DNA of 64,000 nt from positions 62,001-126,000 of the forward strand of contig CAIVPZ010000082.1 of the NCBI GenBank assembly GCA_903907955.1, written 5' to 3'. The DNA is from an uncultured Acetobacteraceae bacterium. GTDB taxonomy: Bacteria; Pseudomonadota; Alphaproteobacteria; Acetobacterales; Acetobacteraceae. Below the pieces are notes generated by a model, which had not been told where the DNA came from, searched no databases, and saw nothing but the letters and a program-made list of their open reading frames with translations. Shown here one piece after another: positions 9,137 through 17,889 of the stretch (within the stretch, counting starts at the first letter, position 1; each line of letters begins with the position of its first letter). The position numbers and the translations under genes were made by a program.

Positions 9137-10273
9137 CTACTCGGGCTTCCTGTCGCCGGCGGCGGCCGGCGTGGCTGCCGGTGCCGCGGGCGGTGTTTCG
9201 GCCGCTGCCGCGGCGGGGGCCGCCGGCACTGCCGCCGCCGGGGCCGGCTTGTCCTCCGCCTTCAGATCATCCAGCGCGGGAACAAAAGCCTTTTCCTTCC
9301 ATGCGCCCAGCGCGTAGGCCCAGCCCTTCACCCGGGCCGCCAGCTTCTTCGCCGCGTCCGATTCGCCGCGCACGGCGAACTGCGCCCAGATGTTCTGTTG
9401 TGCCGGCGCGCCGGCCTCCGCCTTTGGCGCGCCGAACACCGTCACGTCAATCACCGTGCCATCGGTCAGGGTGATCGCGGCGGTGCCGACCGGCGCGCCC
9501 GGCGACGGTGCCGCCGGCTTCACGTCGGCCAGCGACAGGCTCTCCAGCGAACGGAACACATCCTCCAGCCGGTATTCGTCGAGCTTCGGATGTTCGGCCG
9601 GCAGCTTCAGCGCCGGCTTGTCGCCGTCGCGGCCGAATTCCAGCACCGCATCGCCGCGATGCACCACCACCGAGGCCACCCGTTTGCTGTCGATGTTGGC
9701 GATCTCGCGGTCGAGCCAGATCTGCGGGTCGGCATCCACCGGCAGCCGCCCCTCGGCGAGCCAGGACTGGTTGTCGCCGGGGCGGCGCACATACACCGTC
9801 TCCGGCAGGCTGCCCTGGGTGCGCACGCTGCGGTGGCCGACGATCAGTTCGGCCAGCACCTGGCCGTTGCCGTCCAGCACCCGCACCAGCGTGGCGGTGG
9901 AGCTGGCGCTGGCCGGGTCGCCGAGGCCCAGCCGTTCCAGCAGCGCCGGATCGGCGGTGCGCGGCTCAGCGAGGCGCAGTTCGGTCAGGCCGGTCAGCAA
10001 TTCGCGCAGCTTGTCCGGCTGCACCGGGTAGCCGCCCTGCTCGGCCAGCCCCCACAAATCGCCCGTCCTGGTGAGGGCAAAAGTCTGGCCCTTGCTGGTG
10101 ATGGCCACCCGCGTGGCCGAGCCAAGCTGTGGCGCCAGCCCGGGGAACACCAGCACCGCCGGTGGCGCCGCGACCGGCCCGGTCAGGCTGGCCGGGGTGA
10201 GGCCATAATACCAGCCGGCGCCGAACAGGCCGGCGGCGAGCAGAACGAGCAGAAAGGCGGTGCGGATTCTCAT
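9137..10273 (-). CDS. DUF4340 protein of a Gld-type ABC export operon
   Basis: 378 residues. One N-terminal membrane helix (~5-24, AFLLVLLAAGLFGAGWYY), then a periplasmic region with two DUF4340-like repeats (SATRVAITSKGQTFALTR, DSKRVASVVVHRGDAVLEFG) and an Ala/Pro-rich tail. DUF4340 proteins are commonly encoded beside GldF/GldG-like ABC exporters, as here (13-bp gap to the GldG-like gene). The biochemical role is not established; a periplasmic accessory of the transporter is the likely inference. It ends in TAG directly before the Nudix frame. Confidence 0.85.
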   Translation of the reverse strand: MRIRTAFLLVLLAAGLFGAGWYYGLTPASLTGPVAAPPAVLVFPGLAPQLGSATRVAITSKGQTFALTRTGDLWGLAEQGGYPVQPDKLRELLTGLTELRLAEPRTADPALLERLGLGDPASASSTATLVRVLDGNGQVLAELIVGHRSVRTQGSLPETVYVRRPGDNQSWLAEGRLPVDADPQIWLDREIANIDSKRVASVVVHRGDAVLEFGRDGDKPALKLPAEHPKLDEYRLEDVFRSLESLSLADVKPAAPSPGAPVGTAAITLTDGTVIDVTVFGAPKAEAGAPAQQNIWAQFAVRGESDAAKKLAARVKGWAYALGAWKEKAFVPALDDLKAEDKPAPAAAVPAAPAAAAAETPPAAPAATPAAAGDRKPE

Positions 10274-10286
10274 GCGTCGTTCCTCC

Positions 10287-12203
10287 TCACGCCCGCGCCC
10301 GGGCGCGTCGGCGGCTGCGGGCGAGGCCCAGCAGCACCGCCAGGATGGTCAGCACCGCCGGCACCAGCACGATGTTGGCCAGCCGCAGCCGGTTCTCCAG
10401 CCCGGAGATGTCGCGCCGCAGTTCCAGTTGCACGTTGCGCAGCCTGGTGCGGGTGTCGGCCACGTCGCGCCGCAGGTCGTCGATCGCCTGGCGCTGCTCC
10501 GGCGTGATCACCGCCTGCGCGGCGGCGCCGGCGCTGCCGTGGCCGGTGCGCAACTCGGTGAGCTGCTTCTCGACCTCATCCAGATGCTTCTGCAGCGCCT
10601 GCTCGGTCTGGCGGTACTGCGCCTCGGCGCGCTTCTGCATGTCGTCGACCACATCGAACGGGCGTTGCGAGGTGCCGCGGCTGCGCAGGCCGATCAGCGC
10701 GTCGCCGCCGGCCAGGGTGCCGACGAGGTTGGCCACGAACGCCCCGTTATCGCTGAACGGGGTGGCCTCCGGCTGGCCGAAGAAGTCCTGCACGCGCACC
10801 CAGAACCGATCGGCCAGGATGTCGGAATCGCCGACCACGACGAGGTTCGCCGGCACCGCCGTCTGGGCGATATGGGCGGGGAAGTTATCCGGCCGCTTCT
10901 GCCCCTCGGCCAGCGCGGGCGGTGCCTCGAAGGCCGATTTCAGCACCCCGCGGACCCGCGCCGCGATCACCCGCGGCCCGCCCTCGGGCGTGAAGCCGGC
11001 CAGGATCTTGCCCGGGTCGGGCAGCGTCTTCACCGCCTCGACCGGGATGAGGCCCGATTGCGCGGAACTCGTCAGCAACGGGACGAACTCGATCGCCGCC
11101 CCTTCCTTGCGCCCGATCGCGCCGGCGGCGGCGACGGTCACCTGGTTGAGGTCGGCGGTGGCCGGGTCGTCATGGTTGATGCCGTCGCGGATGTTGAACC
11201 ACGCCACGTAGTCCACCGCCTGCGCCCGGTCGGTGCCGGAGGCGCGCACCCGCCAGGCGCCCTTGAGGTCGCCGACCACGTTGGCCGGGTCGAAGGTGAT
11301 GCCCCAGGCGTCGAACAACTTCGGCAGGTTGCTGGCGGTGTTTTCCGGCGGCATGCCGGTCTGGCTGGGGATGGCGGCCTCGGCCTCGCTGTGCGGGTCC
11401 ACCATCACCATCAGCCGCCCGCCGCGCATGACGAACTGGTCGATGGCATACAGCGTGGCGTCGGACAGGTTCTGCGCCTGCGCCACCAGCAGCACCTGCA
11501 CCTCCGGGTCGATCACCTGGGTGTCGGTGGCCACGGTCTTCACCGTGCTGGACTGGCGCAGTTGCACCATGGACACGTACGGCGCGCCCGGGCCGCCCAT
11601 GCTGGCGGTGTTGCGCATCATCATCATGGTGCGCGGATCGCCATCCAGCGGCAGCGACGACATCACGCCGACCACCGGCAGTTTCGGACTCGACAGCTCA
11701 TGGACCAGCCGGGTCAGGTCGTATTCCAGGAACGGCTCGCGCTCGGGCTGGAAGAAGCCGATGGTGCGCTCGTCATCCAGCAGGTTGGTGCCGGCCAGAC
11801 CGAAGAACACCAGCTCGCCGGACTGGTCGATCGGCACGCCTTGCAGGCCGTAGGCCACGGCCCGGTCCTCGGTGTCGCTGAACGGCTCGGGGTCGTGGAA
11901 TTCCAGCTTGATCCTGCCGTTGGCGATGCGGGCGTATTCGCGCAGCAATTCGCTCACCCGGTCGGCATAGGCGCCATAGGCGGGAATGCGGGCGCCCAGC
12001 GTGCGCGAATAGTACAGCCGCAGCGTCACCGGCTCGGTCAGTCCGGCCAGCACGCTGCGGGTGCCGGCGGACAGCGTGAACAGGCGCTGCTGGGTGAGGT
12101 CGATCTGCAGATTGGCCAGCCGGGTTTCGGCCAGCACGTTGATGCCGATCAGCATGGCCGCGACCGCGACCACCCCGAGGACGGAACTCCAGGTGCGGCG
12201 CAT
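10287..12203 (-). CDS. GldG-family ABC transporter auxiliary protein
   Basis: 638 residues. N-terminal helix (~8-26), a large periplasmic GldG-type region starting NLQIDLTQQRLFTLSAGT (the family hallmark), a C-terminal amphipathic stretch (~525-605, TEQALQKHLDEVEKQLTEL) and a final membrane helix before an Arg-rich tail. Two anchors with a periplasmic body is the standard COG3225 layout. One base separates it from the upstream permease. Known of the family: acts with an ABC-2 permease and ATPase; in Bacteroidetes it is tied to gliding, while in proteobacteria the substrate is unknown. No gliding genes are seen here. Confidence 0.9.
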   Translation of the reverse strand: MRRTWSSVLGVVAVAAMLIGINVLAETRLANLQIDLTQQRLFTLSAGTRSVLAGLTEPVTLRLYYSRTLGARIPAYGAYADRVSELLREYARIANGRIKLEFHDPEPFSDTEDRAVAYGLQGVPIDQSGELVFFGLAGTNLLDDERTIGFFQPEREPFLEYDLTRLVHELSSPKLPVVGVMSSLPLDGDPRTMMMMRNTASMGGPGAPYVSMVQLRQSSTVKTVATDTQVIDPEVQVLLVAQAQNLSDATLYAIDQFVMRGGRLMVMVDPHSEAEAAIPSQTGMPPENTASNLPKLFDAWGITFDPANVVGDLKGAWRVRASGTDRAQAVDYVAWFNIRDGINHDDPATADLNQVTVAAAGAIGRKEGAAIEFVPLLTSSAQSGLIPVEAVKTLPDPGKILAGFTPEGGPRVIAARVRGVLKSAFEAPPALAEGQKRPDNFPAHIAQTAVPANLVVVGDSDILADRFWVRVQDFFGQPEATPFSDNGAFVANLVGTLAGGDALIGLRSRGTSQRPFDVVDDMQKRAEAQYRQTEQALQKHLDEVEKQLTELRTGHGSAGAAAQAVITPEQRQAIDDLRRDVADTRTRLRNVQLELRRDISGLENRLRLANIVLVPAVLTILAVLLGLARSRRRARARA

Positions 12204-12204
12204 C

Positions 12205-12936
12205 TCAGTCGGCCTTCCGGTGTTCGACGATCACCGCGTTCAGGAACAGCCAGAAGCCGATGAACGAGGTGAAAAACAGCACGTCGCGCAGCGAGATGAC
12301 GCCGCGGGTGAACGCCTGGTAGCGCTCCGCCACCGACACGCGGCGGGCGATGTCGGCCGCCAGCGGGGCGTTGCGGGAGAGGAAATCGGTGACCAGCGGA
12401 TAGGAGGAGACGGCGAACAGGAAGCACACGGCGACCGCCAGCACGAAGGCGATCACCTGGTTCCTGGTCACCGCCGACATCGCCGCGCCAACGGATAAGA
12501 ACGAGCCGGCGACCAGCAGGGCGCCCACATAGCCCGTCGCGATCACCCCGTTATCCGGCCGTCCAAGGTAGTTTACCGTAATGACGAAGGGAAAGGTCAG
12601 CGCCAGCGCGATGGCGCAGAACGCCCAGGCGGCGAGGAACTTGCCCACCACCGCCTGCGCCTGGGTGATCGGCAGCGTCAGCAGCAGCTCAATGGTGCCG
12701 AGCCGGCGTTCCTCCGCCCACAGCCGCATGGTGATGGCCGGCACCAGCAGCAGGAACACCCAGGGGAGGAAGTTGAAGAACGGGGCGAGGTCGGCCTGGT
12801 TGCGGTCGAAGAAATTGCCGAGGTTGAAGGTCAGCACCCCCTGGAGCACCAGGAAGATGACGATGAACACCACCGCGACGGGGGTGGCGAAATAGCCGCC
12901 GAGTTCGCGGCGGGCGACGATCAGGGTGTTGCTCAT
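12205..12936 (-). CDS. ABC-2 type permease (GldF/NosY-like)
   Basis: 243 residues with about six membrane helices. The region FFNFLPWVFLLLVPAITMRLWAEERR followed by GTIELLLTLPI is typical of ABC-2 permeases of the GldF group. It starts 3 bp after the ATPase stop and ends 1 bp before the GldG-like start, so the set is one operon. It forms the channel of the exporter with the ATPase encoded immediately upstream. Confidence 0.9.
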   Translation of the reverse strand: MSNTLIVARRELGGYFATPVAVVFIVIFLVLQGVLTFNLGNFFDRNQADLAPFFNFLPWVFLLLVPAITMRLWAEERRLGTIELLLTLPITQAQAVVGKFLAAWAFCAIALALTFPFVITVNYLGRPDNGVIATGYVGALLVAGSFLSVGAAMSAVTRNQVIAFVLAVAVCFLFAVSSYPLVTDFLSRNAPLAADIARRVSVAERYQAFTRGVISLRDVLFFTSFIGFWLFLNAVIVEHRKAD

Positions 12937-12939
12937 GGC

Positions 12940-13701
12940 TCAGGCGGCCCGCTTCGGGGTGGCTGGCGGCTGGGTGATCTGGCGGAACACGTCGTCCAGC
13001 TTGCCGGAGGGGTGCAGCTTCACCAGCGCGGCGGGCTTGTCGTCGGCCACCACGCGGCCGTCGGCGATGATGATGGCGCGCGAGCACACCGCATCGACTT
13101 CCTCCAGGATGTGGGTGGAGATGATGATGGCCTTGGTTGGCGCCATGCGGGCGATCAGGCTGCGCACCTCGTGCTTCTGGTTGGGGTCCAGCCCGTCGGT
13201 GGGTTCGTCCAGCACCAGCACGGGCGGGTCGTGCAGCAGCGCCTGGGCGAGGCCGACGCGGCGCTTGAAGCCCTTGGACAGGGTCTCGATGGGCTGCAGG
13301 CGCACGCTTTCCAGCGTGGTCATCTGCACCGCATGCGCCACCCGCCGGGCCAGCTCCGCCCCGGCATAGCCGCGCACCCGGGCGGTGAAGGTGAGGAAGG
13401 CGGTGACCGTCATTTCGGGGTAGTTGGGCGCGCCTTCCGGCAGGAAGCCGAGGCAGCGGCGGGCGGCGACCGAGTCGGTCTGCACGTCGTGGCCGCAGAT
13501 GCGGGCGGTGCCGGCGGTGGGCGTGACGAAGCCGGCCAGCATGCGCATGGTGGTCGATTTGCCGGCGCCGTTGGGGCCGAGGAAGCCGAGCACCTCGCCG
13601 CGGCTCACCTGGAACGTTACGTGGTCCACCGCGGTGAAGCCGCCGAAGCGCTTCGTCAGCCCCTGAATCTTGATCAGGGCGGGCTCGCTGGGAACGGGCA
13701 C
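12940..13701 (-). CDS. ABC transporter ATP-binding protein (GldA-like)
   Basis: 253 residues from GTG at 13701, preceded by GGAGGGG eight bases upstream; the longer open frame reaching further upstream lies under the divergent acyltransferase and is not used. Walker A GPNGAGKST, signature LSKGFKRRVGLAQALL, Walker B VLVLDEPTDGLDP and switch histidine in IIISTHILEE are all present. It is the first gene of the five-gene operon (ATPase, permease, GldG-like, DUF4340, Nudix). The promoter should lie in the ~230 bp shared with the divergent acyltransferase gene. Confidence 0.93.
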   Translation of the reverse strand: MPVPSEPALIKIQGLTKRFGGFTAVDHVTFQVSRGEVLGFLGPNGAGKSTTMRMLAGFVTPTAGTARICGHDVQTDSVAARRCLGFLPEGAPNYPEMTVTAFLTFTARVRGYAGAELARRVAHAVQMTTLESVRLQPIETLSKGFKRRVGLAQALLHDPPVLVLDEPTDGLDPNQKHEVRSLIARMAPTKAIIISTHILEEVDAVCSRAIIIADGRVVADDKPAALVKLHPSGKLDDVFRQITQPPATPKRAA

Positions 13702-13933
13702 GGTGTTTTCCCCTCCGTTGGTCGTGGCCGGCGGGAATAGCGCATATGGCTGGATTTGCAAGCTTTCCGGGCGGGTCGGGGGCATGTTCACCGGCGTGCA
13801 ACCGGCGGAAGCGCTTGACGCGGGTGGGGGGCTGCGCGCGAATGCGCCGGCGACGGGTAACGGTCGCGGCGCCGGTGCGGCGGGCGCCCGGTCCGTCATG
13901 CGCCTGTCCGGCACCCAGAGGAGACTCCCCACC

Positions 13934-15115
13934 ATGGCCAGTGTGCCGCCGAGCGGGCCGGTCCGCCTGCACGCAATGGATGGCCTGCGTGGCTGGGCGG
14001 CGTTGTCGGTCATCCTGTCCCACTTGCTGTTCGGCGTGTTCGGCAACCTGCACCCGGTGCTGCTCGCGCCGTCGGTGAAGCCGTTCTTTGAACCGTTTCT
14101 CGGCGGCACGCTCGCCGTCGCGCTGTTCTTCGTGCTGTCCGGCGATGCGCTGTCGATGGGGTACTGGGCCCGGCGCTCGCGCGAAGGCGTGGTCAGGCTG
14201 GCGGTCAAACGGTATTTCCGGCTGGGGGTTCCGATCTTCGCGTCGTGCCTGATTGCGTTTGTCCTGCTCAGGGCCGGTCTGACCTTCAACGGCCCGGCAG
14301 CGGAAATCCTCAACCAGCAGGGCTGGCTTGGCACATTCCTTCAGCAGGAATACAGCACGCTTGATCTGTTGAAATACTCAGCTTTCGGTGTTTATTTCTA
14401 CCATACGGCGACGGGATCGCTCAACCCGTTTCTCTGGCCCATGCAGATCGAGTTGCTTGGCTCTCTCATGGTATTCTTCTACCTGTTTCTGGAATCCGAC
14501 ATCCGGCTGAAACTGTCATTTCTGATATTCATGCTGCTGCTTTGTCTCGGCGGCGGATCGTTGCTCGCGTGCTTCCCGTTCGGCGTGCTGTGCGGCTACA
14601 TCCGCACCCAGGGTGGATTCGACTGGCTGCGCCGCCAGCGCGGTGCGCAGGTGCTGGCTTTCCTGATCGCGGCCATCGCCCTGGTGTTGGGCACCTGGAG
14701 CAACCGCATCTGGCAGGGCTGGTTCCCGCCGACCATCATCGCCGCCTGCATCATTGTATCCTGCGTCTATACGAGCACGGCGCTGAGCCGTTTCTTTTCC
14801 ACCCCGCTCTCCCGCTGGCTCGGGGTGATCTCGTTCCCGCTTTACCTGGTGCAGTTCTCGGTGTTCGCATCGTTCACCTCCGGCATGGTCGTGCTGGCCG
14901 ATGCGCATGGCGTCCTGGGCGTGGCCATGATCTGGCTGATCATCGCCGCGTCGGCCGCCCTCTGCCTGCTGGCCGCGGTGCTGTTCATGCCGCTGGAGGT
15001 GCTGGCCGCCCGGATCGGCAATCTGGCCTGCAATGCGGTCATGCGCGGCGAACTGACCATCGGCACGGTGACATTGCTGCCGACGCCGGGCTGGGTACGG
15101 CGGCCCGGAGCCTGA
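13934..15115 (+). CDS. Acyltransferase family 3 membrane protein (OafA-like)
   Basis: 393 residues from ATG at 13934 with AGAGGAG ten bases upstream. The N-terminal LHAMDGLRGWAALSVILSHL is the acyltransferase-3 motif (catalytic-type histidine and Arg near the first helix). About ten membrane segments follow, and the end carries LPLEV-like residues typical of the fold. These enzymes O-acylate surface sugars or lipids; the acceptor is not predictable. It is monocistronic, divergent from the ABC operon. Codon use is slightly less GC-biased at 14300-14550 than in neighbours. The stop codon (TGA) coincides with the degenerate start of the repeat that follows. Confidence 0.88.
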   Translation: MASVPPSGPVRLHAMDGLRGWAALSVILSHLLFGVFGNLHPVLLAPSVKPFFEPFLGGTLAVALFFVLSGDALSMGYWARRSREGVVRLAVKRYFRLGVPIFASCLIAFVLLRAGLTFNGPAAEILNQQGWLGTFLQQEYSTLDLLKYSAFGVYFYHTATGSLNPFLWPMQIELLGSLMVFFYLFLESDIRLKLSFLIFMLLLCLGGGSLLACFPFGVLCGYIRTQGGFDWLRRQRGAQVLAFLIAAIALVLGTWSNRIWQGWFPPTIIAACIIVSCVYTSTALSRFFSTPLSRWLGVISFPLYLVQFSVFASFTSGMVVLADAHGVLGVAMIWLIIAASAALCLLAAVLFMPLEVLAARIGNLACNAVMRGELTIGTVTLLPTPGWVRRPGA

Positions 15116-15203
15116 AAAACCATCGAACTTGAAAAAACCGCTGACATCATTGAGTTTTCCGTCATCGTTCGGCGGCTTGCGGGATTCTTTTTCAAACTCT
15201 CAG
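15112..15203. repeat. Inverted-repeat element, family 2, copy with a degenerate left arm
   Basis: The central block gctgacatcattgagttttc continues with a second conserved stretch ending cgttcggcggcttgcggg and a right arm (ctttttcaaactctcag) that match the copy at 49908-49996. The left arm is decayed, but CTGA at its start still provides the acyltransferase stop. Confidence 0.8.
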
Positions 15204-15496
15204 GCCGGCAACTGAATTGAGAGAGTTAAGCGCAGGCACGCCTGCTGCTCATTCTGGGGTGGAGTCTCCAGCCGCGTGCGCTGATCCCGCTGCAACGGGT
15301 CACAATCGTCGATCCCCGGCGTTCCTCGCGTTCGCCCGCCGCCAGTGCTTCCGCCTTCGGGGCAATCATCGGCCTGGCCTGCACCTGCCACAGGCCACGA
15401 ACCTGCGCCGGCGCGGCCAACGATACGATTACCCGCATACCGTGCCGGCCGCCGCGCCCTCATGAGATCTGGCAGGGGGGCAAAGCCCCGATAGCT
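15204..15496. other. Gene-free stretch
   Basis: Nothing convincing is coded here. The last ~20 bp contain a short GC hairpin (gggcaaagccccgatag) resembling part of the repeat at 39.9-40.1 kb. Confidence 0.5.
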
Positions 15497-16240
15497 TCAG
15501 CCTTGCGCCCCAGCCTTGCGCGCCGCTGCTTCCTCGGCGGAGGCGACGCCGCCATGGGCACCGGACCAGGCGACCGGGTTCTCCAGGAAGCGGCGCACCT
15601 CGGCCAGGGCGGTATCGGAGAAGTAGGGGCGGTCGCGGCAGGCTTCCAGCACGTCCCACCAGGTGCACAGGAAATGCAGCCGGATGTCCATGCGGCTGAG
15701 CGTTTCGAGGCTGCCCGGAAACACGCCGTAGTAGAACACCACGAAGGTGTGGTTGACGATCGCGCCGGCGTCGCGCAGCGCCTGGCAGAACTGGATCTTG
15801 CTGGCGCCGTCGGTGGTGAGGTCCTCAACCAGCAGGGTGCGTTTGCCTTCCGGCACGTCCCCTTCGATCAGCGCATTCCTGCCGAACCCTTTCGGCTTCT
15901 TGCGTACATAGGCCATCGGGGCCAGCATGCGATCGGCGATCCAGGCGGCGAAGGGGATGCCGGCGGTTTCGCCGCCGGCGACCGCATCGATGCTCTCGTA
16001 GCCGATGTGGCGGCTGATCTTCTCCACGCCCAGTTCGCAGATTTTGGCGCGCGCGCGCGGGAAGGAAATGATTCGCCGGCAGTCGATATAGAACGGCGAC
16101 TTCCAGCCCGAAGTGAAGGTGTAGGGTTCCTCAGGCCGAAAATTGATGGCTTTGATCTCCAGCAGGATGCGCGCCGTGGTCAGCGCGGCATCCCGGTCCC
16201 AATCCGTCGTGTGACCTCCGGTCATGTGCAAATTCGCCAT
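15497..16240 (-). CDS. pyrE: Orotate phosphoribosyltransferase
   Basis: 247 residues from ATG at 16240 with AGGAG eight bases upstream. The PRPP-binding loop RTLLVEDLTTDGASK lies at ~131-145, the flexible catalytic region YVRKKPKGFGRNALIEG at ~110-126, and YTFTSGWKSPFYIDCRR near residue 40 is the usual N-terminal orotate-site segment. It converts orotate and PRPP to orotidine 5'-monophosphate in pyrimidine synthesis. The protein is slightly long because of an Ala-rich tail. It stands alone, divergent from the ELM1 gene with a 57-bp intergenic region. Confidence 0.95.
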   Translation of the reverse strand: MANLHMTGGHTTDWDRDAALTTARILLEIKAINFRPEEPYTFTSGWKSPFYIDCRRIISFPRARAKICELGVEKISRHIGYESIDAVAGGETAGIPFAAWIADRMLAPMAYVRKKPKGFGRNALIEGDVPEGKRTLLVEDLTTDGASKIQFCQALRDAGAIVNHTFVVFYYGVFPGSLETLSRMDIRLHFLCTWWDVLEACRDRPYFSDTALAEVRRFLENPVAWSGAHGGVASAEEAAARKAGAQG

Positions 16241-16297
16241 CTTTCATCTCCTGCGGAGCTTTCCCATTATACGCGCAATGCCTGGGCGTCCATCCGC

Positions 16298-17344
16298 GTG
16301 AGCGACTTCCAGCCCGACGAGCCGGACCCGCCGGTGCCCTCCGCCGAACGGGTGTGGGTGCTGGACGATCCGCGCGCCGGCACCGCGGCGCAGGCGATCG
16401 GCATTGCCGAACGCCTGGGCGTGCCGTTCCGGCGCATTCCGCTCACCTGGAACTGGATGGCGCACGTGGCGGGGCTGTCGCGCCGCGGCTCGCTGCTCGG
16501 ACTGGTGGTGCCGGCGCGGGCCGGCGCGGGGCGCCGCCTGCCGATGGCGCCGCTGGTGATGGCCGAGGAACGCGGCCCCGCTTTGGTGATCTCGGCCGGC
16601 AGCCGTTCGGCGGCGGTGGCGCTGTGGCTGAAGGAGCGCTACGGCAGCCGCATCGTGCATTGCATGCGTCCCGGCATCGGCGGAATGCTGCGCCATCCGC
16701 AGTTCGATCTGCTGGTCATTCCGCAGCACGACGACCCGCCGATGGCGCCCAACGTGCTGCCGGTGCTGGGGGCGCCGCATCGCCTCTCGCCGCTGATCCT
16801 GCGGCAGGCCGAAGCGGCCTGGCGCGAGCGTCTGGCGCACCTGCCGCACCCGCTGGTGGTGCTACTGGTCGGCGGGCCGGTGCGCGGCACCGATCTGGCC
16901 CCGGCGCTGGCGCATCGCCTCGGCCTGGCGGTGGCACGGCTGGCCGGCGGGCGTGGCGGCGCGGTGCTGGCCACCACCAGCCGGCGCACCGGCGCCGAGG
17001 CCACCGACGCGCTGGCGGCCGGCCTGGCGCGCACGATGCACGTGCTGTACCGCTGGGGCGAGCCGGGCGAGAATCCGTATCTCGGTTTTCTCGCCAGTGC
17101 CGATCTGGTGGTGGCAACGGCCGACTCGGTGTCGATGATCAGCGAGGCCTGTGCGACCGCGGCGCCGGTGTTCGTGGCGTTGCCGGAACTGGCCGGCCCG
17201 CGCCATCGCCGGCTGATCGCCACCCTGCACCGGGCCGGGCAGGTGCGCCTGCTCGGCGACGATCTTTCCGCCTGGCCGCGCCCGCGCCTCGACGAGGCCG
17301 ACCGCGTTGCCGCCGAAATCCGCCGGCGTTTTACGCTGGATTGA
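16298..17344 (+). CDS. Mitochondrial-fission ELM1 family protein (glycosyltransferase-like)
   Basis: 348 residues from GTG at 16298, the only start near the conserved N-terminus VWVLDDPRAGTAAQAIGIAE. Family hallmarks: LPLTWNW-like segment at ~50, ISAGSRSAAVALWLK, HCMRPG, LVIPQHDDPP, VLVGGPV-like (LLVGGPVRGTDLAP), TTSRRTG and ATADSVSMISEAC. These match the DUF1022/ELM1 family, widespread in alphaproteobacteria and named after a plant mitochondrial fission factor. The fold looks like a GT-B glycosyltransferase, but bacterial activity is unknown. No ribosome site is obvious before the GTG, so the start is less certain than the frame. Confidence 0.88.
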   Translation: MSDFQPDEPDPPVPSAERVWVLDDPRAGTAAQAIGIAERLGVPFRRIPLTWNWMAHVAGLSRRGSLLGLVVPARAGAGRRLPMAPLVMAEERGPALVISAGSRSAAVALWLKERYGSRIVHCMRPGIGGMLRHPQFDLLVIPQHDDPPMAPNVLPVLGAPHRLSPLILRQAEAAWRERLAHLPHPLVVLLVGGPVRGTDLAPALAHRLGLAVARLAGGRGGAVLATTSRRTGAEATDALAAGLARTMHVLYRWGEPGENPYLGFLASADLVVATADSVSMISEACATAAPVFVALPELAGPRHRRLIATLHRAGQVRLLGDDLSAWPRPRLDEADRVAAEIRRRFTLD

Positions 17345-17457
17345 GCCGCACGGCGCGGCGGACCGGCGCCGATCGGCGGGCGCGCCGGATTGCCCTCGCC
17401 CCCGGGCATCCGCCATACTTGCCGTGCCGCATCAGGCGGCGGGAGCCGGATGCGCCG

Positions 17458-17691
17458 ATGGAACGTGAAACAAGTGAGCCGGCCGGCGGCTGCGAGCAGG
17501 CCGTGGTTGCCGCCTATCGCGATCTGCTTGCGCACGGCACCGGCGATTTCAATGCCTTCCGCGCCTGCACCACGCTGTATCGCATCCACCATCCGGAAGC
17601 CTCGCTGAACGAGGCCCGCCGGCTGGTCGCCGAATGGATCGATTACCATGTGGTTGGCGGCAATGGCGACAACCTGGCGGACTGCCCTTGA
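17458..17691 (+). CDS. Small conserved-looking hypothetical protein
   Basis: 77 residues from ATG at 17458, with GGGAG about 12 bases upstream. Acidic, soluble, largely helical; the segment FNAFRACTTLYRIHHPEASL followed by EARRLVAEWID looks like a folded domain rather than random translation. No family recognised. It lies 113 bp after the ELM1 gene in the same direction and could share its transcript. Confidence 0.6.
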   Translation: MERETSEPAGGCEQAVVAAYRDLLAHGTGDFNAFRACTTLYRIHHPEASLNEARRLVAEWIDYHVVGGNGDNLADCP

Positions 17692-17889
17692 AACCCATCG
17701 GTTCGGAAAACGAAGGAAAGCAACAGCCGCCGGGGTGAGCTGACGTTGTTTAAGTTCCGCGGTGCCTCTACTTGCGGGAGCGCCCCGGTCGTCACGTGCG
17801 GGGTGGTGCTGCTCAGGGCCTGTCGCGGAATCTGCTCACCCCCTCCCTCCGGGAAACCACGAATACGGTAGCTGGGCCAGGTGGCGTGC

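Noticed and set aside
13670-13933. N-terminal extension of the acyltransferase frame
   Set aside because: It overlaps the ABC ATPase start region and lacks a ribosome site; ATG 13934 is well placed.
15200-15463. 87-residue minus-strand ORF ending in the family 2 repeat
   Set aside because: No ribosome site, no conserved-looking segment; probably non-coding DNA next to the repeat.
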